From contig NZ_CP081001.1 of the NCBI RefSeq assembly GCF_029590555.1, forward strand, positions 2,418,001 through 2,482,000: a DNA stretch of 64,000 bases. The letters run 5' to 3'. Origin of the DNA: Sphingobium sp. V4. Lineage in GTDB: Bacteria; Pseudomonadota; Alphaproteobacteria; Sphingomonadales; Sphingomonadaceae. Below the pieces are notes generated by a model, which was not told the DNA's origin, ran no database searches, and saw only the letters and a list, made by a program, of their open reading frames with translations. The position numbers were made by a program, and so were the translations under genes. Positions 27,301 to 35,181 of the stretch are shown in pieces; within the stretch, counting starts at the first letter, position 1; each line of letters begins with the position of its first letter.

Positions 27301-27509
27301 CTCTGGTGATCGCGACCGGAGCCGGCGCGGAACTGCGGCAGGCGCTGGGCACGGCGGTCTTCTTCGGCATGGCCGGCGTGACGGCGTTCGGACTGCTCTT
27401 CACTCCCACCTTCTATGTCGTGTGCCGCGCGCTTGGCGATCGCTTCGCCCGCCGCCGGCGCGGAGCCGGTGACAATGGCGCCGAGCCTGCATTGCAGCCG
27501 GCCGAATAA
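24315..27509 (+). CDS. RND multidrug efflux permease (HAE1, AcrB/MexF-like)
   Basis: 1064 residues, full length. MRFSRFFIDRPIFAAVIAVVITVVG opens the first of 12 transmembrane helices. Large periplasmic loops lie after helices 1 and 7. Helix 4 has the paired aspartates of the proton relay (IGIVVDDAIVVVENVER). The C-terminal half repeats the pattern (GLVVLIALAAKNAILVVEFAKQ), and ARTSMDEVSTALIAIVLVLCAVFVP is the HAE1 signature region. It exports lipophilic drugs in a tripartite pump with its neighbours. Confidence 0.96.
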   Translation: MRFSRFFIDRPIFAAVIAVVITVVGALAFIGLPVSQYPDIVPPTVTVSAQYPGASAETVASTVAAPIEQEINGVDDMLYQSSQSTGDGKVVITVTFKIGTDLDAAQVLVQNRVAVAIPRLPEEVQRLGVVTRKTTPEFLMVVNLQSPDGTFDRNYLSNYALTQVRDRLARLDGVGDVQLFGSRDYAMRIWIDPDRAAALDLTAGEIVAALRAQNVQVSAGSIGQPPYDRGEAFQLGVEMQGRLTEPQQFANIVIRTDADGRQVRVADVARVELGAQDYGINTYLSNKPTVVIAVMQRPGSNALDAAEKVKAEMDQLSQRFPKGLEYSVIYNPTEFISQSIDAVYQTLIEAVLLVVLVILVFLQNWRAAIIPIIAIPVSLIGTAAILAGLGYSLNNLSLFGLVLAIGIVVDDAIVVVENVERNIEHGMSPLEAARTSMDEVSTALIAIVLVLCAVFVPTLFITGISGAFYQQFAVTISTATIISLILSLTLSPAAAALLLKAKHGPRDRSGDPLWRQKLGVAVDAFNHGFDRMSAGYGRLTRFLVARPKKMLLTYAGLIAATIALFWVTPGGFIPAQDQGYFLAVVQLPSGASLERTDKVTREVAEKILPVKGLRGAVMFAGFHGPSQTQAPNSAAIYFPFKSFAERKAEGVTYAGIMEQANKAVAGYDKARILLVPPPLIQGIGSAGGYRMMLEDREDRGYAELNKVAGEMIAKANQSPSLAMVYTLFDVGTPRVYADVDRRKADLLGVPPERIFEAMQVYLGSAFVNDFNLLGRTYRVTAQADADHRGTVADIANLKTRSNSGQMVPIGSVSTFKDKTGPYRVVRYNLLPAVEIDGDTAPGYSSGQSLTTMEKLAAAAPAGYGSEWTGVAYQQKIAGNTAGLVFGMAVFFVFLVLAAQYESLTLPLSIILIVPMCLFAAMLGVNLRGQDNNILTQIGLVVLIALAAKNAILVVEFAKQAEEEQGLSPVEAAVQAAQTRLRPILMTSFAFILGAVPLVIATGAGAELRQALGTAVFFGMAGVTAFGLLFTPTFYVVCRALGDRFARRRRGAGDNGAEPALQPAE

Positions 27510-27520
27510 GGACAAAAGCC

Positions 27521-28927
27521 ATGACAAGGAACTTCATCGCCTTGCTGCTCGGCGCCAGCGCCCTCACGGCCTGCGCCGCCGGGCCGGATTACAAGGCGCC
27601 TGCCACCCCGACCACGGCCGCCGCCCCCTTCATCGGGGCGGCCACCCCCGCGGTCGTTCAAGCCCCCGCCGACGATCATTGGTGGCGGCTCTATAACGAT
27701 CCGCTGCTCGACGGGCTGGTCAAGGATGCGCTGTCGGCCAATACCGACATCCGCGTCGCCGTCGCCCGGCTGGAACGCGCCCGCGCCCAGCTGCGCGGCG
27801 CACGCTCCGACCGGCTGCCCGGCACCACGCTCAGCGGATCTCCGACCTATGGCCGCGTCTCGCAGGCCCAGACCCTGCCCGGCATGGATCGGGAAAACTG
27901 GACCGTCGATATGGGTCTGGACGTCGCCTATGAGGTCGATCTGTTCGGCCGGGTGAAGCGCAGCATAGAGGCCGCGCGCGGCGACGCCGGTGCGGCGCAG
28001 GCCGACACCGATGCAGTCCGCGTCGCCGTCGTCGCCGACACCGTGCGCGCCTATGTCGACGCCACCGCCTCGGCCCAGCGTATCGCCGTCGCGCAACAGA
28101 CGGTCGATCTGCTCGACCAGTCGCTCCGCATTTCGCAGGCGCGCTTCGATGTCGGCCGGTCCGACCGGCTCGACGTCATTCGCATCACCTCGCTCCGCGA
28201 CCAGCAAAAGGCGCTGATCCCGTCGCTGGTGGCGGATCGCAACGCGGCGCTGTTCCGCCTCGCCACGCTCACCGGCCGCACCCCGCAGGATCTGCCCGCG
28301 ACCGTGCGCGACGCGAAGGTCACACCCGACCTCAGCCAGCCCATTCCCGTGGGCGACGGTCAGGCGCTGCTCGCCCGTCGCCCCGACGTGCGCGCGGCCG
28401 AACAGCGGCTGGCGGGCGACACGGCGCGGATCGGCGTGGCCACTGCCGCGCTCTATCCCCGCATCACGCTCGGCGGATCGATCGGCAGCACGGCGATCGG
28501 CGGCGGCAATATCCTGGGCGGCGGCCCGCTCAACTGGCTGCTGGGACCGCTCATCAGCTGGGCCTTCCCCAATCAGGAGGCCAACCGCGCCCGCATCGCG
28601 GCGGCGCGGGCGGATGGCGACGCGGCGCTGGCGACCTTCGACGGCACCGTGCTGCGCGCGCTGGAGGAAACCGAAACCGCCCTCTCCACCTACGCCAACG
28701 CCCTGCAACGGCGCGCCGCGCTCCAGACCGCACGTGACGAAGCGGCCCGCGCAGCCCGCATCAGCACAGCGCGTCAGCGGGAAGGGCAGATCGACTTCCT
28801 GACCGTGCTCGACGCGCTGCGTACCCAGGCGGCGGCCGACGCCGACCTCGCCGCCGCCAACCGCGCCGTCGCCTTCGCCCAGGTCGACCTGTTCCGGGCC
28901 TTGGGCGGCGGCTGGACCGCCGCCTGA
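27521..28927 (+). CDS. RND efflux outer-membrane factor (NodT/OprM-like lipoprotein)
   Basis: 468 residues with a lipobox (ALTAC, Cys18). Two OEP repeats follow (WWRLYNDPLLDGLVKDALSANTDIRVAVARLERARAQL and the later QALLARRPDVRAAEQRLAGDTARIGVATAALYPRITLGGSIGS), the diagnostic outer-membrane channel motifs. Last gene of the operon, 11 bases after the pump. Forms the exit duct through the outer membrane. Confidence 0.95.
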   Translation: MTRNFIALLLGASALTACAAGPDYKAPATPTTAAAPFIGAATPAVVQAPADDHWWRLYNDPLLDGLVKDALSANTDIRVAVARLERARAQLRGARSDRLPGTTLSGSPTYGRVSQAQTLPGMDRENWTVDMGLDVAYEVDLFGRVKRSIEAARGDAGAAQADTDAVRVAVVADTVRAYVDATASAQRIAVAQQTVDLLDQSLRISQARFDVGRSDRLDVIRITSLRDQQKALIPSLVADRNAALFRLATLTGRTPQDLPATVRDAKVTPDLSQPIPVGDGQALLARRPDVRAAEQRLAGDTARIGVATAALYPRITLGGSIGSTAIGGGNILGGGPLNWLLGPLISWAFPNQEANRARIAAARADGDAALATFDGTVLRALEETETALSTYANALQRRAALQTARDEAARAARISTARQREGQIDFLTVLDALRTQAAADADLAAANRAVAFAQVDLFRALGGGWTAA

Positions 28928-28948
28928 AGCGACAGGACTGTTCGCCGT

Positions 28949-28988
28949 CCCGCCCGCATGATAGTCCCTTGTAAGGGCACCGGGCGGG
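28949..28988. terminator. Hairpin after the efflux operon
   Basis: CCCGCCCG and CGGGCGGG arms (8 bp) with an inner CCCTT-GT-AAGGG stem, 22 bases beyond the outer-membrane factor stop. No U-tract, so termination is tentative. Confidence 0.45.
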
Positions 28989-29016
28989 GCGGCATGACAG
29001 AAGAAAGCGCGATTGC

Positions 29017-29409
29017 ATGATGCCGCTGCCCGTCTCGCGCGCACGCATGGTCGAACTGTGGCGCTATTACCAGATGGGCCTGCTCAACACCGCCTTCGGC
29101 CTTGGTGCCTATGCGCTGCTGGTATGGCTGGGTCTCAACATGTTCGTGGCCCAGCTTCTCGCCCATATGATGGGCATGGCGTTCAACTATATCAGCTACA
29201 GCCGCCACGTCTTTCGCGACGCACGCCCGGCCAAGCTGCGCTTCATCCTGTCCTACGGCGCAAATTATCTGCTGGGCCTGGGTGCGCTTGCGGCGCTGTC
29301 GCGCGTCATCGCCTCACCCTATGGCGCTGGCTTTCTGGCGGCCGGGATCGTGTCTGTCGTCAATTATTTCGCCCTGAAGCATCTGGTCTTCCGCTCCAGG
29401 GCGACATGA
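29017..29409 (+). CDS. GtrA-family membrane protein
   Basis: 130 residues, four predicted transmembrane helices. LWRYYQMGLLNTAFGLGAYALLVWLGL and the central FNYISYSRHVFRD (the FxxxxxxVF element of GtrA/DPMS3-like proteins), ending VNYFALKHLVF. GtrA-like proteins are thought to help flip or present lipid-linked sugars. No glycosyltransferase lies next to it. The start could also be the ATG at 29047. Confidence 0.85.
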   Translation: MMPLPVSRARMVELWRYYQMGLLNTAFGLGAYALLVWLGLNMFVAQLLAHMMGMAFNYISYSRHVFRDARPAKLRFILSYGANYLLGLGALAALSRVIASPYGAGFLAAGIVSVVNYFALKHLVFRSRAT

Positions 29410-29443
29410 TCGGACAGGCCTCGCGCGGCGAACCTCTCCCGTC

Positions 29444-30037
29444 TCAGACCGTAAAATTGCCGGCGACGGCAAAGTCTTCGATCGGCTTGCGGCCACTCGG
29501 CACCTCGCGCGCCTGCAAGGCTTCCGGAAGCGTCGTCTTGTCCGCCTGCCGCCCGATCGCCACCGCCGCCTCGATGCGGAAACGGTCCGGCACGGCCAGT
29601 TCCCGGCGCGCTGCGTCGAAATCGACGCCGGTCATGCCATGGGTGTGATAGCCCAGCCGCGTCGCCTGTAGCGCCAGAAGCGCCCAGGCCGCGCCCGCAT
29701 CGAAGCTGTGGCTGTGCGACGGCTTGAAATCGTCCGATCCGGGCGCCGCCATCTGCGTGTCGGACAGGATATAGACGATCACCGACGCATTACGCACCCA
29801 GCTCTGGTTGAACGGCAACAGCACCCCCAGGAACCGGTCCCAGTCGGCCGTGTCTCGATGGGCATAAAGAAAGCGCCAGGGCTGGTAATTGAACGCCGAG
29901 GGCGCCCAGCGCGCGGCATCGAAGATGGTATCAAGGTCTGCCTGCGGCAATGCCGACGCATCGAATGCGCGCGGCGACCAGCGCTCCAGGAACAGGGGAT
30001 CGACGGCGCGAGTCACCGTGCGGGGGTCGGTAGCCAT
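29444..30037 (-). CDS. Nitroreductase-family FMN oxidoreductase
   Basis: 197 residues. N-terminal ERWSPRAFD, then LDTIFDAARWAPSAFNYQPWRFLYA is the nitroreductase FMN-binding segment, and the later AWALLALQATRLGYHTHGMTGVDFD contains the second flavin-contacting region. Reduces nitro compounds, quinones or unsaturated carbonyls with NAD(P)H. Convergent with the GtrA gene. Substrate unknown. Confidence 0.92.
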   Translation of the reverse strand: MATDPRTVTRAVDPLFLERWSPRAFDASALPQADLDTIFDAARWAPSAFNYQPWRFLYAHRDTADWDRFLGVLLPFNQSWVRNASVIVYILSDTQMAAPGSDDFKPSHSHSFDAGAAWALLALQATRLGYHTHGMTGVDFDAARRELAVPDRFRIEAAVAIGRQADKTTLPEALQAREVPSGRKPIEDFAVAGNFTV

Positions 30038-30122
30038 GATGTCTCCTCGTGAATGATCGGCTCGGCCGCTCTATGCCGGACGACGCCCCTGATCGCGAAG
30101 AGAAAATATGGCAACTCTGCGT

Positions 30123-30287
30123 TTAGCGCGCACTCTCGCAGGAGCATAGTTCGCCTTCCCGATCGGCAAGGCGCGGCGCATCGGCATCCTTTTCCAGCAG
30201 CACGACGGTCGGTTCACGCAGCAAGGCCTGCGTCAGGCGGCTCCACCAGCTTCCAGCGGGCGCATCATCCATCCGGGGTTCGATCAT
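30123..30287 (-). CDS. Small hypothetical protein
   Basis: 54 residues beginning MIEPRMDDAPAGSWWSRLTQALLREPT and ending GELCSCESAR. The ATG is preceded by GAAGGAGAG at a good distance, and a 15-bp palindrome lies about 30 bp upstream. No domain recognised. A CSC pair near the C-terminus is notable. Support is the ribosome-binding site and clean start only. Confidence 0.45.
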   Translation of the reverse strand: MIEPRMDDAPAGSWWSRLTQALLREPTVVLLEKDADAPRLADREGELCSCESAR

Positions 30288-30318
30288 GGCTCTCCTTCTC
30301 GCCGACTCGCGCAGCTTA

Positions 30319-30333
30319 CTATCAATATGATAG
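30319..30333. promoter_or_regulatory. 15-bp operator-like palindrome
   Basis: CTATCAATATGATAG: perfect CTATCA/TGATAG arms around ATA. AT-rich in a GC-rich setting and just upstream of the small gene at 30123-30287, so probably a binding site for a dimeric repressor. The cognate protein is unknown. Confidence 0.5.
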
Positions 30334-30610
30334 ACAAAGAGCGCACAAGCAATGCTGCTGCGTGGCAGAGAAATGCTTGCCGGGAGGCAGCGCCATGGTC
30401 GCCGGAGCGGCGCGCGCGATGGCCGGACTACCCGACGGGACGATCGACATGTGCGGAGAAAATCGACCCGGACAGCCGGCGACGCGTGCAGTTCGCCACC
30501 AGGCTGGCCGGGATCGCAACATTGTCCGACTTGGAGAGGACATGACAACGTTGTCCAGCCTCCTTAAGTGATTCCCGTTCCCAGCGCAACAGCATTTCTC
30601 ATGCCGCCCG

Positions 30611-30652
30611 AAAACAGAAGGGCGCGGCCATCCGAAGACGGCCGCGCCCTTC
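30611..30652 (-). terminator. Rho-independent terminator of the galM/lactonase operon
   Basis: Perfect 13-bp stem (30617-30629 with 30640-30652) and 10-base loop, followed by a short U-run on the minus strand, 18 bases after the stop at 30670. Confidence 0.8.
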
Positions 30653-30669
30653 GCGCATTTGATCGGGAA

Positions 30670-31527
30670 TCAGCCCGCGAACAGGTTGGTCGGCAGCCCG
30701 CGCACGCCGCACTCCACCTCGAAGAAGCCGCCATCATAGGCGGTCGGATCGACAAGACCCACCGTCGCCGAACTCACGAACATGCGATCGAGGTCCGGTC
30801 CGGCGAAGCAGATATTCGTCACCTGCCGGGCCGGCATCGCGATCGCGCGGTCCAGCCGGCCTTCGGGGGTGAAGCGGCTGATCCGGCTCCCGCCCCAGTG
30901 GGCGACCCAGATATGCCCCTCCGCATCCACGGTCATGCCGTCGGGATAGCCATCCTCCTCGCCGAACCGGATGAAAGGTTCCCGACCGGTCGCGCCATCC
31001 TCGGTCCGGCGGAATCGATACATCTGCTTCTTCGCGGTATCGCTATGATAGAGCCACTGGCCGCAGGGCGAGAAGGCCGGGCCGTTGGGCACCCGATAGC
31101 CGCTGTCGATGACGCGCCAGCTGCGATCGGGCGCGAGACGGTAGAGCGCGCCGCGATCATGTTCCTCGGCCATATCCATCGTGCCGCACCAGATATGCCC
31201 CTGCGCGTCCGCCTTGCCGTCGTTCATGCGGCTGCCGGGAAAATGCGGTTCGGGATCGCCGAAGGGCGTGATGGTCAGCGGATCGAGGCTGATCTCGGCG
31301 AAGCCGCTCTGGAAGCCGCCGACAAAGCCGCCGATCGCCCGTTCTGCCACCCAGCCCAGCGGCTCGGGCATCGCCCAGCGCTCGATCGCCCCGCTTTCCA
31401 GCGACAGCCGGTTGAGCGCGGGAGCGAGAATATCGACCCAATAGACGGCATTGTCACGCGCGGACCATAGCGTGCCCTCGCCCAGACTGTCCGCGACATC
31501 GCGATCGATCAGGCGCCACGCCGCCAT
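30670..31527 (-). CDS. SMP-30/gluconolactonase-family lactonase (likely L-arabinolactonase)
   Basis: 285 residues, six-bladed propeller. Divalent-metal ligands of the family are visible: E17 in LGEGTLW, Asn in VPNGPAFS, Asp in YPDGMTVDAEG. MNDGKADAQGHIWCGTMD is the conserved family core. Hydrolyses aldonolactones; next to L-arabinose dehydrogenase and arabinanases it most probably opens L-arabinono-gamma-lactone to L-arabonate (inference from context). Start overlaps the galM stop by one base (TGATG). Confidence 0.85.
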   Translation of the reverse strand: MAAWRLIDRDVADSLGEGTLWSARDNAVYWVDILAPALNRLSLESGAIERWAMPEPLGWVAERAIGGFVGGFQSGFAEISLDPLTITPFGDPEPHFPGSRMNDGKADAQGHIWCGTMDMAEEHDRGALYRLAPDRSWRVIDSGYRVPNGPAFSPCGQWLYHSDTAKKQMYRFRRTEDGATGREPFIRFGEEDGYPDGMTVDAEGHIWVAHWGGSRISRFTPEGRLDRAIAMPARQVTNICFAGPDLDRMFVSSATVGLVDPTAYDGGFFEVECGVRGLPTNLFAG

Positions 31528-32705
31528 CAGCGCTTCACCGACAGGCGATAGACCATCGCGTGATGATAGGGCTTGCCCGGATCGACGCGCGCGGACAGGA
31601 AATTGGCCTTGTTGGGGGAATCCGGGAATTTCTGCGGTTCCAGCGCAATGCCGTCGCCCATGCGGTAGAGATGCCCGCCCTTGCCGACCAGCGTCCCATC
31701 CAGGAAATTGCCCGCATAGAATTGCACGCCCGGCTCGGTCGTCAGCACCTCCAGCACGCGGCCCGACACCGGGTCTTCCAGCCTGGCGGCCAGTTCCGGC
31801 ACCTTGGTCGCGCCCTTGTCCAGCGCCCAATTATGGTCATAGCCGCGCCCGGCGACGATCTGCGGGTCGCGCCCGTCGCGGATGCCGTCCGCCACGCGAC
31901 GCGGCGAACGGAAATCGAACACGCCCCCCTCGACCAGCTTGAGTTCCCCGGTCGGGATCAGGTTGGCGTCCACCGGCGTATAGGCCTTGGCCGGGATCGT
32001 CAGCAAATGGCCGAGCGCGCCATCGGGCGACCCCTCACCTGCCAGGTTGAAGATCGCATGGTTGGTCATGTTGACGATGGTCGGCTTGTCGGTCTTCGCG
32101 TCGAAAGCGATGCCCAGGTTGCCGGCCTCGTCCAGCGTGTAGGTGACGGTCACGTCCAGCTTGCCGGGATAGCCCGAATCGCCATCCGGGCTGCTCAGCG
32201 CCAGCACGGCGGTCGCGGTCGGCCCGCTCTTGATCGACACGATCTTCCAGACCTTCTTGTCGAAACCCTTGCCGCCGCCGTGCAGCGAATTGACCTTGTC
32301 GTTGACCGGCAACTGATAGCGCTTGCCGTCCAGCGTGAACGCGCCGCCCGCGATGCGGTTGGCGTATCGGCCCACGGTCACGCCGAAATAATTGGGATGG
32401 TCGACATAGCCGGCCAGGTCGTCATAGCCGAGCAGCACATCGGCTTGCCTGCCGTCCTTGCCGGGGCCGGACAGCGACTGGAGCGTCGCGCCATAGGTCA
32501 GGATCTTCGCCGACACGCCCGCGCCGTTGCTGAGCGTGATCGTCTCCACCGCCGCGCCATCGGCAGTACCGGCGGGCGCGCGGCTAGCCTCGGCGGCCAT
32601 TGCGGTCCCGCTTGCGAGGACCGCGCCCGACATCGCCGTCCCGCTTGCGAGGGTGAGGGCCAATGCGTATGACAACGCTGTTTTCAAATCGACGACCTTT
32701 CGCAT
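31527..32705 (-). CDS. galM: Aldose 1-epimerase (mutarotase), exported
   Basis: 392 residues with GGGAGGAAG before the ATG and a long signal peptide (about 37 residues) that contains the segment LASGTAM twice. The mature enzyme has the GalM features GRYANRIAGG, NSLHGGGKGFDKKVW, TNHAIFNLAGEG and the catalytic Glu in ALEPQKFPDSPN. Interconverts sugar anomers in the periplasm, here presumably L-arabinose. First gene of a two-gene operon with the lactonase, divergent from the sugar permease. Confidence 0.9.
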   Translation of the reverse strand: MRKVVDLKTALSYALALTLASGTAMSGAVLASGTAMAAEASRAPAGTADGAAVETITLSNGAGVSAKILTYGATLQSLSGPGKDGRQADVLLGYDDLAGYVDHPNYFGVTVGRYANRIAGGAFTLDGKRYQLPVNDKVNSLHGGGKGFDKKVWKIVSIKSGPTATAVLALSSPDGDSGYPGKLDVTVTYTLDEAGNLGIAFDAKTDKPTIVNMTNHAIFNLAGEGSPDGALGHLLTIPAKAYTPVDANLIPTGELKLVEGGVFDFRSPRRVADGIRDGRDPQIVAGRGYDHNWALDKGATKVPELAARLEDPVSGRVLEVLTTEPGVQFYAGNFLDGTLVGKGGHLYRMGDGIALEPQKFPDSPNKANFLSARVDPGKPYHHAMVYRLSVKR

Positions 32706-32755
32706 GGACTTCCTCCCGATGACGCGCGCCCATTGACGGGCGGTTTCGGGGGATA

Positions 32756-32769
32756 TACTCCGACAAATT
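32756..32769 (-). promoter_or_regulatory. GntR operator candidate A (galM / sugar permease)
   Basis: Read on the minus strand it is AATTTGTCGGAGTA. It lies between the divergent galM and FHS permease genes, where a repressor could control both. Confidence 0.6.
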
Positions 32770-32826
32770 CTGCGGGCGCAACCCTTGATGGGCGTCCGCC
32801 GCTGGAACTGCACTGGAGAAGGATGA

Positions 32827-34134
32827 ATGGCAGGACCGATCTCGTCAGGCGCTGCGCCCGTCGCAACGCATAATCCCGGCACGCGCTACGGCCCCGCCCT
32901 AGCACTGCTCGCCAGCCTCTTCTTCATGTGGGGCTTCATCACGGTCATCAACAACACGCTGCTGCCGCATCTGCGCAGCGTGTTCGAACTGAGCTACACC
33001 CAGACGACGCTGATCGAATCGGTCTGGTTCATCGCCTATTTCTTCGCATCCATCCCATCGGCCAAGCTGATCGAGCGGGTCGGCTACCAGAAGTCGATGG
33101 TGATCGGCCTGCTCGTCATGGCGGCGGGCGCGCTGGGCATGACCGTCGCGGCGTCCATCCCCTCCTATGGCGTGACCCTTGTCATGCTGTTCGTGATCGC
33201 CAGCGGCATCACCCTGCTCCAGGTCGCGGCCAATCCCTATGTCGCGGTCGTCGGCAAGCCCGAAACCGCCTCGTCGCGCCTCAATCTGGTGCAGGCGATG
33301 AACTCGGCCGGCACCATGCTGGCCCCCATGTTCGGCGCCTATCTGATCCTCGGCCGGTCGAAGGGCGGCACCGCGCAGGGCGAAGTCGTCCTGACGCAGG
33401 CCGAACGTCTGGCCGACGCCCAGTCGGTGATCCTGCCCTATGTGCTGGTCGCCATCGTTCTGGCGGTTCTGGCGGTCGTCATCGCGCGCTTCCCGCTGCC
33501 CGCCATGGGCGCGGCCACGCAGCGCCACAACAAGGAAGAGCGCAAGAAATATTCGCTCTGGGCACATCGCAACCTGGTGTTCGGCATCCCCGCCATCTTC
33601 ATCTACCTGATCGCGGAAATCGGCGTCGCCAACCTGTTCATCAACTTCGTCAGCCAGCCGCAAATCGCCAACCTGACGCATGAACAGGCGGGCAATTACC
33701 TGACCCTGTTGTGGGGCGGCATGATGGTCGGCCGCTTCGCCGGATCGGCGATCATGCAAAAGTTCGACGCGGGGCATGTCCTCGCCGCCTTCTCGATCGG
33801 CGCCTTCATCGTCATGCTGGCCACGGTCTTCACCACCGGCCCGGTCGCCATGTGGTCGCTGATCCTGGTCGGCCTGTTCCATTCGATCATGTTCCCGACC
33901 ATCTTCACCTTGGGCATCAAGGGCCTCGGGCCGCTGACCGAGGAAGGATCGGGCCTGCTCATAATGGCGATCGCCGGCGGCGCGCTGGTGGTGGTGCAGG
34001 GCTGGCTGGCGGACCATTATGGCCTCCAGACCAGCTTCCTGCTGACCGCCGTCTGCGAACTCTACATCCTCTTCTATGCGCTCTGGGGGTCGAAGACGAC
34101 CAACGCCCTGCCGGACCAGCAGATCGCGGAATAA
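32827..34134 (+). CDS. Sugar MFS transporter, FHS (FucP/GluP-like) family
   Basis: 435 residues, 12 transmembrane helices. The N-terminal LASLFFMWGFITVINNTLLPHLRSVFELSYTQTTLI is the FHS hallmark, with GITLLQVAANPYVAVVG in helix 5 and a long central loop (QRHNKEERKKYSLW). FucP/GluP-type proteins take up fucose, glucose, galactose or arabinose with protons. By location it is the inner-membrane importer for L-arabinose. Operator candidate A lies 57 bp upstream. Confidence 0.9.
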   Translation: MAGPISSGAAPVATHNPGTRYGPALALLASLFFMWGFITVINNTLLPHLRSVFELSYTQTTLIESVWFIAYFFASIPSAKLIERVGYQKSMVIGLLVMAAGALGMTVAASIPSYGVTLVMLFVIASGITLLQVAANPYVAVVGKPETASSRLNLVQAMNSAGTMLAPMFGAYLILGRSKGGTAQGEVVLTQAERLADAQSVILPYVLVAIVLAVLAVVIARFPLPAMGAATQRHNKEERKKYSLWAHRNLVFGIPAIFIYLIAEIGVANLFINFVSQPQIANLTHEQAGNYLTLLWGGMMVGRFAGSAIMQKFDAGHVLAAFSIGAFIVMLATVFTTGPVAMWSLILVGLFHSIMFPTIFTLGIKGLGPLTEEGSGLLIMAIAGGALVVVQGWLADHYGLQTSFLLTAVCELYILFYALWGSKTTNALPDQQIAE

Positions 34135-34162
34135 GCCGAGGGTCGCACTTCGGACGGCAAAA

Positions 34163-34197
34163 GGGCCGGAGCGGGGATGTCCGCTCCGGCCCTTTTT
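34163..34197. terminator. Bidirectional rho-independent terminator
   Basis: Perfect 12-bp stem (GGGCCGGAGCGG and CCGCTCCGGCCC), 6-base loop, with T5 after it on the plus strand and A4 before it. It serves the convergent sugar permease and gntR genes. Confidence 0.92.
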
Positions 34198-34230
34198 CAA
34201 TGCAAAAACCCTGCCCGTGCTGGAAGGGCC

Positions 34231-34995
34231 TCAGCGCGCCATCGCGCTCGCCGTATCCTCCAGCGCCAGGTCGACCAGCACGCCCATCGCCTCCGCCGCG
34301 GCCTGCGGATCGCCCGCCGCGATCGCGTCATAGACACGGACATGGTCGGGGATCGGGTTGCGCGGCAGGGCGCGGGCGCGCTGCTTGAACTGGGTGGTCC
34401 AGTTCACCGCCGCGCCGATGCTGGCGGTCAGCACCAGCAGCGCGTCGTTGCGGGTCGCGTTCAGGATCGCATTGTGGAAATCCCGGTCCGCCGCCCGCCC
34501 GGCCTCCGTCGCCAGCGTATGGCGGCGCATGGCGGCGAGCGCATCCTTCATGATCTTGAGGTCGTCCTTGTCGCGCCGTTGCGCCGCCAGCCGCGCCGCG
34601 GCCGGTTCGACGATGGCCCGCAGCTCGAACAGGTCGCGCACGAACTGGATGTCCGGCTCCCCGGCAAAGGCCCAGGCCAGCACATCGGGATCGAGCAGGT
34701 TCCAGCGGGTACGGGGCAGCACGCGCGTGCCTGCCTTGGGCCGGCTCTCGACCAGCCCCTTGGCAGTCAGCACCTGGATGGCCTCGCGATAGGCGCTGCG
34801 CGACACCTCCAGTTCCTCGGCAAAGGCGACTTCGCCCGACAGCGTGTCGCCCGGTTGATATTGCCCCGACAAGATCGCAGTGCCCAACTTGTGCGCGATG
34901 GCGCCGTGCAGCCGTCGCCCCGGTCCCCGCGCCGCCCGATCCTTGCCGTCCTTTTCCGTCTCATCCCTGTGCAAAGACGGATTTTCCTTCACCAT
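34231..34995 (-). CDS. GntR-family regulator, FCD domain (arabinose locus repressor)
   Basis: 254 residues. N-terminal winged HTH is HGAIAHKLGTAILSGQYQPGDTLSGEVAFAEELEVSRSAYREAIQVLTAKGLVESRPKAGTRV. The all-helical FCD ligand domain carries metal-site His residues (ADRDFHNAIL, then IPDHVRVYDAI). GGGAGGA sits six bases before the ATG. FadR-subfamily members are repressors released by sugar acids. It is divergent from the AraD1/dehydrogenase operon, and six similar candidate operators lie in this locus. Confidence 0.93.
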   Translation of the reverse strand: MVKENPSLHRDETEKDGKDRAARGPGRRLHGAIAHKLGTAILSGQYQPGDTLSGEVAFAEELEVSRSAYREAIQVLTAKGLVESRPKAGTRVLPRTRWNLLDPDVLAWAFAGEPDIQFVRDLFELRAIVEPAAARLAAQRRDKDDLKIMKDALAAMRRHTLATEAGRAADRDFHNAILNATRNDALLVLTASIGAAVNWTTQFKQRARALPRNPIPDHVRVYDAIAAGDPQAAAEAMGVLVDLALEDTASAMAR

Positions 34996-35071
34996 TCGGC
35001 TTCCTCCCACCTCCATCCACTGAGGCACAGACCAGCCTAGAATACAATCATTGCCTTTACCATCGCCGTGT

Positions 35072-35088
35072 AATATGTCGGAGTAATT
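35072..35088 (+). promoter_or_regulatory. GntR operator candidate B (gntR / AraD1)
   Basis: AATATGTCGGAGTAATT, between the divergent gntR and AraD1 genes. Best overall match to the shared core TTGTCGGAGTAAT. Fits autoregulation plus control of the catabolic operon. Confidence 0.65.
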
Positions 35089-35181
35089 CGGAGATTCACC
35101 GCTGCGCCAGCCCTTCGCCGGCGCAGCGCTTCGCTTATTGTCGAGCAGCGCCAAAGGTCGGCGTGCGGGAGGAGAGTTTTC

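Larger units (their letters stand above)
30288..30669. other. Intergenic region with palindrome and terminator
   Basis: No gene is supported on either strand. It holds the 15-bp palindrome at 30319-30333 and the terminator at 30611-30652. Confidence 0.5.

Noticed and set aside
22812..27527. Very long open frame on the minus strand (over 1500 codons) opposite the efflux genes
   Set aside because: It is antisense to conserved adaptor, pump and outer-membrane genes. The product is Arg/Asp/His-rich without domains; it results from high GC at codon position 3.
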